A DNA stretch of 64,000 nt from an uncultured Ruminiclostridium sp. GTDB taxonomy: Bacteria; Bacillota; Clostridia; Oscillospirales; Ruminococcaceae. The position numbers and the translations under genes are program-made. Below the pieces are notes generated by a model that was not told where the DNA came from, searched no databases, and saw nothing but the letters and a program-made list of their open reading frames with translations. The stretch spans positions 19,053 through 83,052 of the forward strand of contig CAJUQV010000014.1 of assembly GCA_910588335.1 (NCBI GenBank), written 5' to 3'. Below are positions 25,731 to 34,752 of the stretch, one piece after another; the stretch's first letter is position 1; each line of letters opens with the position of its first letter.

Positions 25731-26182
25731 TGCATAATATCTCCTCCGAGTTCTTCCAACAAATCGCCCGAAATATCCACATTATAAGGAACAAGAATAT
25801 ATGATGTGTTGGCTATGCGCTTAAGCTCTCCGTCCGCCGCATAAGCTACGCCGGCAAGAAAATCTATAAGTCTGTTAGCCACATCCTTATTTGTATTGTC
25901 AAGGTTAAGAACTATTGCTTTTTTACTTTTGAAATGATCAGCTATCTCCACAACGTCGTTAAATCTTTCGGCTTTGAAAACTATTACCTGAAGCCTCGTT
26001 GTAGCGGGAATATTAAGTACCTTGCCCGACCTTGGGACGCTAGTGATATTCGGGGTTCGTTTATAACCGTAGTCCTCATCTGCGCTTACGCTTTCGTCAT
26101 TATCCTCATTGTCGTTATAATCCAAATCTTCGTCTTCTTCCTCGTAGCCGGATATTTTTTTTATAGCGTCTAAAAATCCCAT
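25727..26182 (-). CDS. sepF: Cell division protein SepF
   Basis: FtsZ-binding membrane anchor needed for septum shape. 151 residues: an N-terminal amphipathic helix (MGFLDAIKKISGY) for membrane binding, an acidic linker rich in Asp/Glu (15-40), and the conserved core from about 62 (TTRLQVIVFKAERFNDVVEIADHFKSKKAIVLNLDN, then RLIDFLAGVAYA). The start follows GGAAAGGAAAAAAG. The order yggS-sepF-ylmH-divIVA is the standard Firmicutes division cluster, but ylmG is missing between sepF and ylmH. Confidence 0.96.
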   Translation of the reverse strand: MGFLDAIKKISGYEEEDEDLDYNDNEDNDESVSADEDYGYKRTPNITSVPRSGKVLNIPATTRLQVIVFKAERFNDVVEIADHFKSKKAIVLNLDNTNKDVANRLIDFLAGVAYAADGELKRIANTSYILVPYNVDISGDLLEELGGDIMQ

Positions 26183-26206
26183 CTTTTTTCCTTTCCGAAA
26201 GCGGTT

Positions 26207-26974
26207 TTACGCTTCTTTATATTTTCTTTTACCGAACAGCGCACTTCCTACTCTTACTATATTTGATCCGTAAAGCACCGCTTGTTCGTAATCCCGCGAC
26301 ATTCCCATTGAAAGAGTATCAATGCCGCCGTATTTTAAACGATAGTCGCAGTATATCCGCTCCATCAACTCAAAATATTTTTCATTGCCGCCGTTTAAGG
26401 CAGGCGGAGGTATAGCCATAAAACCTCTGAGTCTTGCTCCCGAAAGAGAAAAACAAAAGGAGACCAATTCGTCCAGCTCTTCGCGTAAAACGCCGCCTTT
26501 GCTTTCTTCTCTGCCGATATTGACCTCGATCAGAATATCGATAACCTTCCCGACGGCAAGCGCCCTTTTGTCTATTTCGGTCGCCAATTTTATGTTGTCA
26601 ACGGAATGTATCATACTGACCTTGTCGGTTATATATTTGACCTTGTTGCTTTGAAGACCGCCGATAAAATGAATCTCACAGTTTTTGTCGTAGAAATCAT
26701 ACTTACCGAGAAACTCCTGCACGCGATTTTCTCCCAAAAGATTCACACCGAGAGAAGCCGCAAAATTAACCTTTTCGTAAGGAACCGTCTTAGTCACCGC
26801 CATAAGCCTTACCTTATCCGTTCTTCCCGCTCTGAGCATAGCTTTTTCGATGTTTTCGACAATCCTTTTATAGCTTTCGGCAATCCCGATAAAATCGGCG
26901 TCGGCAGCTCCTGCCTTCGCCGTGTTAGTATCGGGCAGCTCTTCATTATTACTGCTGAATGATTTTTCCGTCAT
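26207..26974 (-). CDS. YggS-family PLP homeostasis protein
   Basis: Pyridoxal-phosphate carrier protein of the YggS/PROSC (alanine racemase-like N-terminal fold) family, about 255 residues. The PLP lysine is in LMAVTKTVP, with HFIGGLQSNKVKY, SVDNIKLA and GMSRDYEQAV as family landmarks. I prefer the ATG at 26974, which follows GAAGGGA, over that at 26995; both overlap the end of the HlyD-like gene (by 26 or 47 bp). The first 30 residues are a Ser/Asn-rich extension not found in most homologues. Confidence 0.9.
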   Translation of the reverse strand: MTEKSFSSNNEELPDTNTAKAGAADADFIGIAESYKRIVENIEKAMLRAGRTDKVRLMAVTKTVPYEKVNFAASLGVNLLGENRVQEFLGKYDFYDKNCEIHFIGGLQSNKVKYITDKVSMIHSVDNIKLATEIDKRALAVGKVIDILIEVNIGREESKGGVLREELDELVSFCFSLSGARLRGFMAIPPPALNGGNEKYFELMERIYCDYRLKYGGIDTLSMGMSRDYEQAVLYGSNIVRVGSALFGKRKYKEA

Positions 26975-28184
26975 AAAGTTCAGTCCCTTCAACAATAACA
27001 GAATCGTACAAAGACAGAAAGCCGTCTTTTTCGGTGGTATCCCTTACAAGGGTATAATCCCCTTCGGTACGAATTACCTCTATACGTCTAAAATGTACGT
27101 TGACTCCAATCTTTATGAATACGCCTTTCTCTCCTTTTTCGTCAAAATGTATGGCGGCGGAAGGAATTCGTATTCCGCTTGTTTCGTCAAACAGTATTTT
27201 TATCTGAGCGGTACGGTTCATTATGTACCTTTCGTTGAACACGTCAAAGCTGAGAACAAGCATACACTTTCCCGATTCAAGCTCTCTTATGTTCTCCACA
27301 TAGGCTCTTACAGGATTAACATCGCTTCCGATACGGACTTTAAGCGTGGCGTTCTCATAAATGTTCATGGAATTATCCTTGGGAACGGTACATACCATCT
27401 TCCACTTATAGTCGGATATAACCTTCCCTATAACATTGGATGCTACCGTAAGCTCCGGATTTTTTATTATCTCCTCAAGCCGATCCTCCGTAAGAGTGGG
27501 GATAACATCGTAATTAAGCACGGTTTCATAGCCGTCCGCCGATGTTACAAAATATCCCGTATCCGTAAGCGTAAGATCGTGCGGAGCGGAAGATACCTGA
27601 GCCTTAAGCGAAGATATCTCGCCGCTGAGCTGAGAAATTTTGTCCTTATAATCACTTGTGGTTCCGTTGACTATCTGACGCTTACTCTGAAGATTAAGAT
27701 AATCGTTCTTCTGTCCGGCCGCTTCCCCGTATTCTCCGTCAATAACGTTTTGAATAATTTTTGTATGACACTCATATATCTGATTGGAAAAAGCCTCAAG
27801 CTGTGAATTGTCGCTTCCTATAAGCTTTTCTGCGTCACGAAGCACTTCAATCTGCTTATTCAGTTCATCTATTTTAAGTTGAAGAGCAAGGTCGGTCTGA
27901 GAAGCATACACCTGCGCCACCACAGCATTTTTAGCGAGTTTTTCCCCGTCCGAATACACATAGCTGATAATTCCCGCACCGTTGTAATTAACGTACTTTT
28001 CATTACGAATATAAACTCCCGTTGTCTGGATATATTCCTCCGAGTTGTATGTCATTGCCGGCTCGGTTCGTATAGGGTTATTGTAATGAATAAAAAGCTG
28101 ACTGATTATGGTGATCAGCAAAAAGACAATAACCAAACCCCAGACAATACGGGCGGTTACGGCAACCTGTCTTTTTCCCGCCAT
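26949..28184 (-). CDS. HlyD-like single-pass membrane protein of the division cluster
   Basis: 411 residues. A short cytoplasmic N terminus is followed by one membrane helix (about 9-30), then an extracytoplasmic region with a biotinyl-lipoyl-like fold (YVNYNGAGIISYVYSDGEKLAKNAVVAQVYAS), a coiled coil (about 100-205), and a beta-rich C-terminal part typical of HlyD-type adaptors. No exporter partner lies nearby. The protein is instead wedged between hfq and yggS-sepF, where similar proteins occur in other Clostridia as far as I recall. A division or envelope role is inference. Confidence 0.75.
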   Translation of the reverse strand: MAGKRQVAVTARIVWGLVIVFLLITIISQLFIHYNNPIRTEPAMTYNSEEYIQTTGVYIRNEKYVNYNGAGIISYVYSDGEKLAKNAVVAQVYASQTDLALQLKIDELNKQIEVLRDAEKLIGSDNSQLEAFSNQIYECHTKIIQNVIDGEYGEAAGQKNDYLNLQSKRQIVNGTTSDYKDKISQLSGEISSLKAQVSSAPHDLTLTDTGYFVTSADGYETVLNYDVIPTLTEDRLEEIIKNPELTVASNVIGKVISDYKWKMVCTVPKDNSMNIYENATLKVRIGSDVNPVRAYVENIRELESGKCMLVLSFDVFNERYIMNRTAQIKILFDETSGIRIPSAAIHFDEKGEKGVFIKIGVNVHFRRIEVIRTEGDYTLVRDTTEKDGFLSLYDSVIVEGTELYDGKIIQQ

Positions 28185-28190
28185 TGCGTA

Positions 28191-28439
28191 TTATTCAGCG
28201 GGCTCGTCCTTATCAAAAGCATCTAAAAGTGAAATGCTCTTAAAAGGAGTTATGGTACTGATCGCGTGCTTGTATATAAGATTTTGCTTTCCGTCAGTAT
28301 CCAAAATAACGGTGTAGTTGTCAAAACCTCTTACAACGCCCTTAAACTGAAATCCGTTGGTAATAAAAATTGTTACCGGTATTTTCTCTTTTCTCGCTTG
28401 ATTGAGAAAAACGTCCTGTAAATTGATATCCTTTGCCAT
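28191..28439 (-). CDS. hfq: RNA chaperone Hfq
   Basis: Sm-like hexameric protein that binds small RNAs and mRNAs. 82 residues: Sm1 with NLQDVFLNQARKEKIPVTIFITNGFQFKGVV and Sm2 with YKHAIST (the proximal-face K-H pair). It follows miaA, as in many bacteria, but 435 bp separate the two genes, so it likely has its own promoter. The ATG follows AAAGGATCG. Confidence 0.97.
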   Translation of the reverse strand: MAKDINLQDVFLNQARKEKIPVTIFITNGFQFKGVVRGFDNYTVILDTDGKQNLIYKHAISTITPFKSISLLDAFDKDEPAE

Positions 28440-28874
28440 GGTATACGATCCTTTCTGTGCTCAAGGAAAAGCAGCTTAAAACTTTTCCACAGTGGGTTGA
28501 ATTATACAGCTCTTTTGCACCGCACCCGTCGGTTTTCATACGCGGAAAGACTGATACAAAAACCGAAAAGCGGTTATGCAAACGAGATGCTTTTTCTGGG
28601 GATTCTTCCCCTCATTGAACAATTAAGCGATGATCATAACAATTAAGCGAGAATTCGGAAATGTAATTTAAGCTAAAATAGGAATTTGTTCATAAAACCG
28701 AAATTAGAGTCAAATTAAAGTCACAAAAGGTCACAAAGTCATTATTAAAATTGCAAAAATGTTACAATGTGAGTCCAAATAGTTTCCTAATGTCATAAAA
28801 ACCTATTATGAAGGGATTTATTGATATTTGGATACAATTAGACATTCTTATAATGTACATTATACCACATATTT
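28440..28874. other. Long AT-rich region between miaA and hfq
   Basis: 435 bp with no supportable gene. On the minus strand it offers TATAAT-like -10 boxes near 28499-28505 and 28855-28862, neither with a clear -35, and direct repeats of GTCACAAA around 28719-28740. A long hfq leader is possible; I cannot define a promoter or structure with confidence. Confidence 0.35.
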
Positions 28875-29882
28875 TCAAAAAAAGCTATATCTTTTCACTA
28901 AATTTTCAGCGATTTTTAAAATTTTTTCTTCATCGGAGCCACTTTCTATTTCAATGCGGTTTAAGTCTTTAATTTTATTAAACCATGTAAGCTGCCTTTT
29001 AGCGTAATTCCGCGTAACACGCTTCAGCTTTTCGATACATTCGGAAAGTTCCTTTTCACCGTCAATATACGCTTTAAGCTCCTTATAGCCTATCGCCTGA
29101 GCCGCCGTAACATAATCCGTGTGGGAAAAAAATTCCCTTGCCTCATCGACAAGCCCTTTTTTCAACATTATATCCACCCTGCGGTTTATCCTGTCGTAGA
29201 GCGTCTCCCTCGGATAATCCGGCATTATATAACACGCCCTGTAAGGCGTTTCTTCTCTTCTGCTCCTTACAACGGAGCGGCTTATGGTCTCTCCGCTTAA
29301 ATGAAACACCTCAAGAGCTCTTATAATACGGTTCAGGTTGTTAGGGTGAAGCCGCGCCGCCGTTTCGGGATCAACCGTCTTAAGTTTTTCCCAAAGAACG
29401 GTGTTTCCTTCCTTTTCGGCGATTTTCTTCATATTTTCACGAAATTCGGAATCACTTCCCGTATCATCAAATTTTATGTTGTCTAAAAGAGATGAAATAT
29501 AAAGTCCCGTTCCTCCCACTATTATGGGAAGCTTGCCCCTGCTCCGGATATCCTCAATACACCGACGGGCAAGCTCCACATAGTCCGCTACAGAAAAAGC
29601 CTTTGTAGGAGGCAAAAAATCCATCAGATGATGTTTTACTCCTTTCATTTCTTCCTTTGACGGTTTTGCGGAAGCGATTTCCATACCTCGGTATATCTGC
29701 ATTGAATCGGCAGAAATTATCTCTCCGTCGGTTTTCTTTGCCAGCTTTATTCCCAAATCTGTCTTTCCCGACGCGGTGGGACCGCATACTGCGACGATAA
29801 ATATCTTATCTTTATTATGGCAACCCCGCGCAATGACCTCCTTACGGCTTTGCGTGCGGCTTGCTTGCATATTTTCCGTCAT
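28875..29882 (-). CDS. miaA: tRNA dimethylallyltransferase, start codon supplied by a repeat
   Basis: Adds a dimethylallyl group to A37 of tRNAs reading UNN codons, the substrate later thiolated by MiaB. P-loop GPTASGKTDLG, SADSMQIYRGMEIASAKPS, and the tRNA-contact TWFNKIKD near the C terminus are present. The 5' end is unusual: element E2 (29818-29979) lies across it. The ATG at 29882 is inside the element, follows AAGGAGG, and gives a 335-residue protein whose first roughly 20 residues are element-encoded. Removing E2 and one TA restores an ATG at 29996-29998 reading MQNNSVNKDKIFIVAVCGP in frame. The true start in the cell is unproven. Confidence 0.93.
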   Translation of the reverse strand: MTENMQASRTQSRKEVIARGCHNKDKIFIVAVCGPTASGKTDLGIKLAKKTDGEIISADSMQIYRGMEIASAKPSKEEMKGVKHHLMDFLPPTKAFSVADYVELARRCIEDIRSRGKLPIIVGGTGLYISSLLDNIKFDDTGSDSEFRENMKKIAEKEGNTVLWEKLKTVDPETAARLHPNNLNRIIRALEVFHLSGETISRSVVRSRREETPYRACYIMPDYPRETLYDRINRRVDIMLKKGLVDEAREFFSHTDYVTAAQAIGYKELKAYIDGEKELSECIEKLKRVTRNYAKRQLTWFNKIKDLNRIEIESGSDEEKILKIAENLVKRYSFF

Positions 29883-29979
29883 CTTGCACAAATCCTCCTT
29901 GAAATACGCCAGTATTCCTGCGTCGCTGACGAAAAATCTGGCGGCGCAATCCACACACAATCATTGTGCGGTGTTGCCT
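29818..29979 (-). repeat. MITE-like element E2 at the 5' end of miaA
   Basis: 162 bp, inverted ends GGCAACCCCGCGCA and GCGGTGTTGCC, flanked by TA on both sides (29816-29817, 29980-29981). It matches E1 along its whole length. The core reads CAGGAATACT-GGC-GTATTTCAAGGAGG on the minus strand, and the AAGGAGG plus downstream ATGACGGAAAATATGC reads out into miaA with no stop codon. Confidence 0.85.
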
Positions 29980-30000
29980 TAACACTGTTGTTTTGCATAA

Positions 30001-32016
30001 TTACTGAATACGTCCGAAGTTCCTTTCAATATTGTACTTTGACATTTTGGTAATAATAGGTCTTCCATGGGGACAATAGCGTATTGCTCCGTCATCCCAC
30101 ACTCGCTTTGCCAGAAGTTCCAATTCCTTTGGAGATGTATGCTCATTAGCCTTTATCGCGCCCTTGCATGCCACCGTGTGAAGTACCTCGTCAAACAAAA
30201 GCCCCTCTATATCGTCCCCGCCCTTAAGCAGCACAGACGCTATCCTTTGAAGCGTATCCGAAGGAGAAAGGTCGGTGAGAAGGGATGGAAAGGCCGTTAT
30301 TTCGGCTTCGGATTCGGCGGGGAAAAACAGTTCAATACCCAGGCTATCAAGATACACGGCATTGTCGGCAAGGGCGGTAGTTTCCTCAATTGACAATGTA
30401 AGCTTTACAGGCTGGGTCAGGATCTGTGCGCTTACGTGAAGGTCTTTTTTAAGTTCCTCAAAGCGTATTCTCTCATGAGCGGCGTGCTTATCCATCAGAA
30501 TAAGCTCGTCCCCGCATTCGCATACTATGTATGTTTTAAACAGTTCTCCTATAAATTTGAGGGAAGGCTTGTACCGCTCTTCGATAATAGGATCGGGAGT
30601 ACGGATGTTCTTTTCCTCCTCAGAGCCGGGACGGATAAAGCTGGATTTGTTCAAAAACTCATATCCAACCGTATTTACTTCCTTATTTGCTTCCCCTTTT
30701 TCGACAGCTTCCTCATTCTCCCCCGAAAACACCTCCTGAATAAATACGTTTTTTGGAGGCAACGGCTTGTATACGGACTTAAAGCTTTTTAAACCCGAAA
30801 GCTTTTCCTTGTCCGCCCCTTTGGAATCAATGCCGTATACCTTGCTTACGGATATTTCGGCAACGCTGCTGTAAGCGCTTTCGGAAGTATTAAGGTTATA
30901 ACCGTCGGAAACGTTTTCGGTACTATTCGATTTATCTTCACCATCGGAAAAAGCCTCTGTTTCGTCCGAAAGAGCACCGCCAAGTTTAAAAATTTTCTTA
31001 TTGTCGGAACCAAATGCGGTTTCCTTTCCGTTTTCCGCATTCAGTATTCCGTTTTTTACCGCCAGATATATCGTTTCAAAAATCGACCTTTCGTCGGCGA
31101 ACCTCACCTCTGTTTTCGACGGACTGACATTTACGTCCACATCGCCTGCGGGCATTTCTATATTTAAAACGCATGCGGGGAATTTGCCCACCATAACGCT
31201 GTTTTTATAGCCTTCCTCCAAAGCCGCCATACAGGTGTTATTTCTGACGGAACGTCCGTTTATAAAAAAGTACTGCATCTGACGGTTGGCGCGGCAGGCG
31301 TAAGGAGTAGTTATATAACCGCTTACCTGTATGGGGCTTCGACCGTAATCCACCTCCGTAAGAGAAGCTGCGAACTGTTTTCCGAACACGGAATAAATAA
31401 CCGAATAAAGCCGACCGTCTCCGGAAGTGACCCTTACGGTCTTATTGTCTTTTATAAAAGTAAAAGCAACGTCCGGATAGCTTAAAGCAAGCCTATCCAC
31501 CACCGACTGTACGTAATTTGCCTCGGTGGAATCCTTTTTCAGGAATTTAAGCCTTGCGGGAGTGTTGAAAAAAAGATCTCTCAGTATTATCGTGGTGCCG
31601 TCTGGACAGCCTGTTTTTTCATACAAGGTTTCTTCTCCCCCTTCGGCTTTATATGCGGTGCCCAAATTATCCTCTTTTCTTTTGGTTAAAAGCTCCGCCT
31701 TTGTTACCGCCGCTACCGAAGCCAGCGCTTCTCCTCTGAAACCGAGAGTGGAAATGTTCTCAAGCTCCTCAGCCACTGAAAGCTTGCTTGTGGCATGACG
31801 CAAAAAGGCGGTGGGAACCTCGCCGTGAGACATTCCGCAGCCGTCGTCGGTGACTCTCATATAGGTTATGCCGCCGTTTTTTATTTCCACGGAAATTCTT
31901 TTCGCTCCCGCGTCCACGGAATTTTCTATCAGCTCCTTAATAACCGAAGCAGGACGCTCAATTACCTCTCCCGCCGCTATAAGCTCATAGACACTTTTAT
32001 CAAGCAGCTTTATCAT
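30001..32016 (-). CDS. mutL: DNA mismatch repair protein MutL
   Basis: Mismatch repair ATPase and endonuclease partner of MutS, 671 residues. The GHKL ATPase motifs are VIKELIENSVDAG, RVTDDGCGM, and STLGFRGEAL. The linker (about 330-470) is long and Ser/Glu-rich. The C-terminal dimer domain (about 480-671) has the metal-binding endonuclease motif as DKHAAHERIRFEEL, followed by ACKGAIKANE and CPHGRPI. This is the incising MutL of bacteria lacking MutH. It starts 105 bp after mutS. Confidence 0.97.
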   Translation of the reverse strand: MIKLLDKSVYELIAAGEVIERPASVIKELIENSVDAGAKRISVEIKNGGITYMRVTDDGCGMSHGEVPTAFLRHATSKLSVAEELENISTLGFRGEALASVAAVTKAELLTKRKEDNLGTAYKAEGGEETLYEKTGCPDGTTIILRDLFFNTPARLKFLKKDSTEANYVQSVVDRLALSYPDVAFTFIKDNKTVRVTSGDGRLYSVIYSVFGKQFAASLTEVDYGRSPIQVSGYITTPYACRANRQMQYFFINGRSVRNNTCMAALEEGYKNSVMVGKFPACVLNIEMPAGDVDVNVSPSKTEVRFADERSIFETIYLAVKNGILNAENGKETAFGSDNKKIFKLGGALSDETEAFSDGEDKSNSTENVSDGYNLNTSESAYSSVAEISVSKVYGIDSKGADKEKLSGLKSFKSVYKPLPPKNVFIQEVFSGENEEAVEKGEANKEVNTVGYEFLNKSSFIRPGSEEEKNIRTPDPIIEERYKPSLKFIGELFKTYIVCECGDELILMDKHAAHERIRFEELKKDLHVSAQILTQPVKLTLSIEETTALADNAVYLDSLGIELFFPAESEAEITAFPSLLTDLSPSDTLQRIASVLLKGGDDIEGLLFDEVLHTVACKGAIKANEHTSPKELELLAKRVWDDGAIRYCPHGRPIITKMSKYNIERNFGRIQ

Positions 32017-32121
32017 TTGCGCATCTGTCCTTTCTCAAACCTACACTTTCCGCTCCATCAAATGAAACCTTTTCACAATACTTGCCGCGAAAAAAATCAA
32101 AAAAACAACGGAGAACAATAT

Positions 32122-34722
32122 TCAAACCAGCGTTTTAAGTTCCTCAAGAACCTGCCATGCCTCTCTCGGCGTGAGATCGTCCATATCAAGATTTTTCAGC
32201 CTTTGTATAACCTTATCTTTATTTATCTCGGAAAAATCCATTTGTATTTCGCCCTCTCTCTCCTTTTTTAGCCGATTTTCCAGATCAATCTTATTTTCAG
32301 CCTCCATACCTTCGAGGGCGGTCTTTGCCGCTTCAATAACCTTTTTCGGAATGCCCGCCAACTTTGCTACCTCGATTCCGTAACTGTCGTCGGTGCCGCC
32401 CTCCACAATCTTGTGGAGAAATTTAATATCGTCGCCTTTTTTTACCACGGCTACACTAAAATTACGTATTCCCTCGTTGCTTTTTTCAAGAGAGATAAGC
32501 TCGTGATAATGAGTCGCGAACAACGTTCTGCATCCTATATTCTTTCCGTTTATATATTCCGCCACCGCCTTTGCTATGCTTATTCCGTCAAAGGTGGATG
32601 TACCTCTGCCGATTTCGTCCATTATCACAAGGCTATGGCTCGTCGCCTGCGTGAGTATCTCCGCCACCTCGTCCATTTCCACCATAAAGGTGGATTTACC
32701 CGACGTAAGGTCGTCGCTGGCTCCCACTCTGGTAAATATCTTGTCCACCACTCCTATGCGGGCGTGTTTTGCGGGCACAAAGCAGCCGATTTGCGCCATA
32801 AGCGTTATCAGCGCCACCTGACGCATAAAAGTGGATTTACCCGACATATTGGGGCCGGTTATCATTATAAGACGGTTTTTCTTAAGATCCAGATACGCGT
32901 CGTTAGGGGTAAAAGGAATGTCGGAAAGAATTTTTTCCACAACGGGATGACGCCCAGCCTTTATGTCTATAACGCTGTCCAAAGTTATATCCGGCTTGGT
33001 ATAGTTGTTTTCTATTGCTGCTCGCGCAAAGCTTGCCAGCACGTCCGTATCCGCTATGCCCTCGGCGGTTTTCAGCACAGATTCCATTCTTTCGGAAATG
33101 AACTTCCTCACCTCGGCGAAAATCTGCGCTTCAAGCTTTATAATTCTTTCCCCCGCCGTAAGCATTTCCCCTTCGATTTTCTTAAGTTCCTGAGTAATAT
33201 ATCTTTCTCCGGTAGTAAGGGTTTGTTTCCTTACATAGCGGTCGGGAACCTGATCCACCTGTCCCTTGGATACTTCGATATAGTATCCGAAAACACGGTT
33301 AAAGCCTACCTTAAGGGTTTTTATTCCCGTAGCCTCTTTTTCCCGCTCCTCGATTTTTTTTAGCAGCTCACCGCCGCCGTCCATAATGCTTCTAAGCCTG
33401 TCCAGTTCCTCGTTAAATCCCGTCTTTATATATCCGCCGTCCTTGGTGCTCAGGGGCTGATCGTCGGCAAGAGCGTTTTCCACTAAAGCGGTTATGTCAT
33501 CATGCGAGCTTATTTTACCGTTAAGGCTTTTCAGCAGCGAGCATCCGAAAAGACTCAGCGACTCCTTCACCTTTGGAAGCTTACCGCACGCCCTGCCCAA
33601 GGAATAAACGTCCTTCGGGCTTGCCATTTTGTAGGCAATTCTTGACATAAGACGCTCCAAATCGGTTATTCCGTCGAGACTTTCCCTAAGCCCTTCAAGC
33701 TTGGCCATATCGGAAGCAAGCTCCTCCACGGCGTCCAGCCTCTCCATTATCTTTATCTGCTTCATAAGCGGCTGGCTTACCACCTGCTTCAGCCTGCGCT
33801 TTCCGAGACTCGTCTTTGTTTTATCAAGCACCCAAAGAAGAGAACCCCTATATTCCCTGCTACGCATGGTTTCAATAAGCTCCAGATTCCTTCTGGCGGA
33901 AAAGTTAAGCTCCATGTATTCACTGCCGCCATGAACAATGAATTTAACCGAGCGGGAAACTTCACTTTTATAGTTGGTATTTATATACCCGAAAAGAGCA
34001 TATGCAGCCTTTTTGCAAAGTTCCATACCGTCGGGTATGCTTCCGCTGCTTTCGGTAACAAACTGCTCCGTAAGATTTTCGGCGTTATCGGGGGAAAAGC
34101 TTTCATCGGGGAGCACGTCGGCAACGCAGCGGCTGACCTTTTCCGTTATAAAAAAGTGAACCTGATCAAGATCCAGAAATTTATCATTGAACAGTATTTC
34201 GGAAGGCATATAGCTGCCTATCTCGCCGATTATCCCCTTGGAAAGCTCGGCAACGTTTTTGGCGCTTTTCTGAATCAGATGTATCTCTCCCGTAGAAACA
34301 TCCGCGAACACCATTCCGCAGCTTTTTTCAGCGTAATACAAACAGAGAATATAATTGTTTTTGCTTTCATCCAGCATACCGTCCTCTATAACGGTACCGG
34401 GAGTTATTATTCTCACTACCTCCCGCTTTACAAGTCCCTTTGCAAGAGACGGATCCTCCACCTGCTCGCATATCGCGACTCTGCGGCCGTTATCTATAAG
34501 CCGTTTTATGTAAGAGACGGCGGAATGATGGGGCACTCCGCACATATGTACTCCCGCCCTTGAGGTCAAAGCAAGGTCAAGTTCCTTTGAAATGTCCTCT
34601 GCGTCCTTATAGAACATTTCAAAAAAATCTCCCAGCCTGAAAAACAATACGTAATTCGGATATTGAGCCTTTATCTCCTGATACTGCGCAAGCATCGGAG
34701 TAGTTTTTTCCGTTTTTTCCAC
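32122..34722 (-). CDS. mutS: DNA mismatch repair protein MutS
   Basis: Mismatch recognition ATPase, 866 residues. The mismatch-reading Phe-x-Glu is in FRLGDFFEMFYKDAE (N-terminal domain), followed by connector, core and clamp domains, then the ATPase with Walker A GPNMSGKST (about 620), the FTRVGASDDL loop, Walker B VIMDEIGRGTSTFDG and the ATHYHEL switch. It uses a GTG start at 34722 after AAGGCGG. The order miaB-ylbF-(HExxH gene)-mutS-mutL-miaA suggests one long transcript. Confidence 0.98.
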   Translation of the reverse strand: MEKTEKTTPMLAQYQEIKAQYPNYVLFFRLGDFFEMFYKDAEDISKELDLALTSRAGVHMCGVPHHSAVSYIKRLIDNGRRVAICEQVEDPSLAKGLVKREVVRIITPGTVIEDGMLDESKNNYILCLYYAEKSCGMVFADVSTGEIHLIQKSAKNVAELSKGIIGEIGSYMPSEILFNDKFLDLDQVHFFITEKVSRCVADVLPDESFSPDNAENLTEQFVTESSGSIPDGMELCKKAAYALFGYINTNYKSEVSRSVKFIVHGGSEYMELNFSARRNLELIETMRSREYRGSLLWVLDKTKTSLGKRRLKQVVSQPLMKQIKIMERLDAVEELASDMAKLEGLRESLDGITDLERLMSRIAYKMASPKDVYSLGRACGKLPKVKESLSLFGCSLLKSLNGKISSHDDITALVENALADDQPLSTKDGGYIKTGFNEELDRLRSIMDGGGELLKKIEEREKEATGIKTLKVGFNRVFGYYIEVSKGQVDQVPDRYVRKQTLTTGERYITQELKKIEGEMLTAGERIIKLEAQIFAEVRKFISERMESVLKTAEGIADTDVLASFARAAIENNYTKPDITLDSVIDIKAGRHPVVEKILSDIPFTPNDAYLDLKKNRLIMITGPNMSGKSTFMRQVALITLMAQIGCFVPAKHARIGVVDKIFTRVGASDDLTSGKSTFMVEMDEVAEILTQATSHSLVIMDEIGRGTSTFDGISIAKAVAEYINGKNIGCRTLFATHYHELISLEKSNEGIRNFSVAVVKKGDDIKFLHKIVEGGTDDSYGIEVAKLAGIPKKVIEAAKTALEGMEAENKIDLENRLKKEREGEIQMDFSEINKDKVIQRLKNLDMDDLTPREAWQVLEELKTLV

Positions 34723-34752
34723 TTTTGTTCCGCCTTAATAAAAAATGTACAT

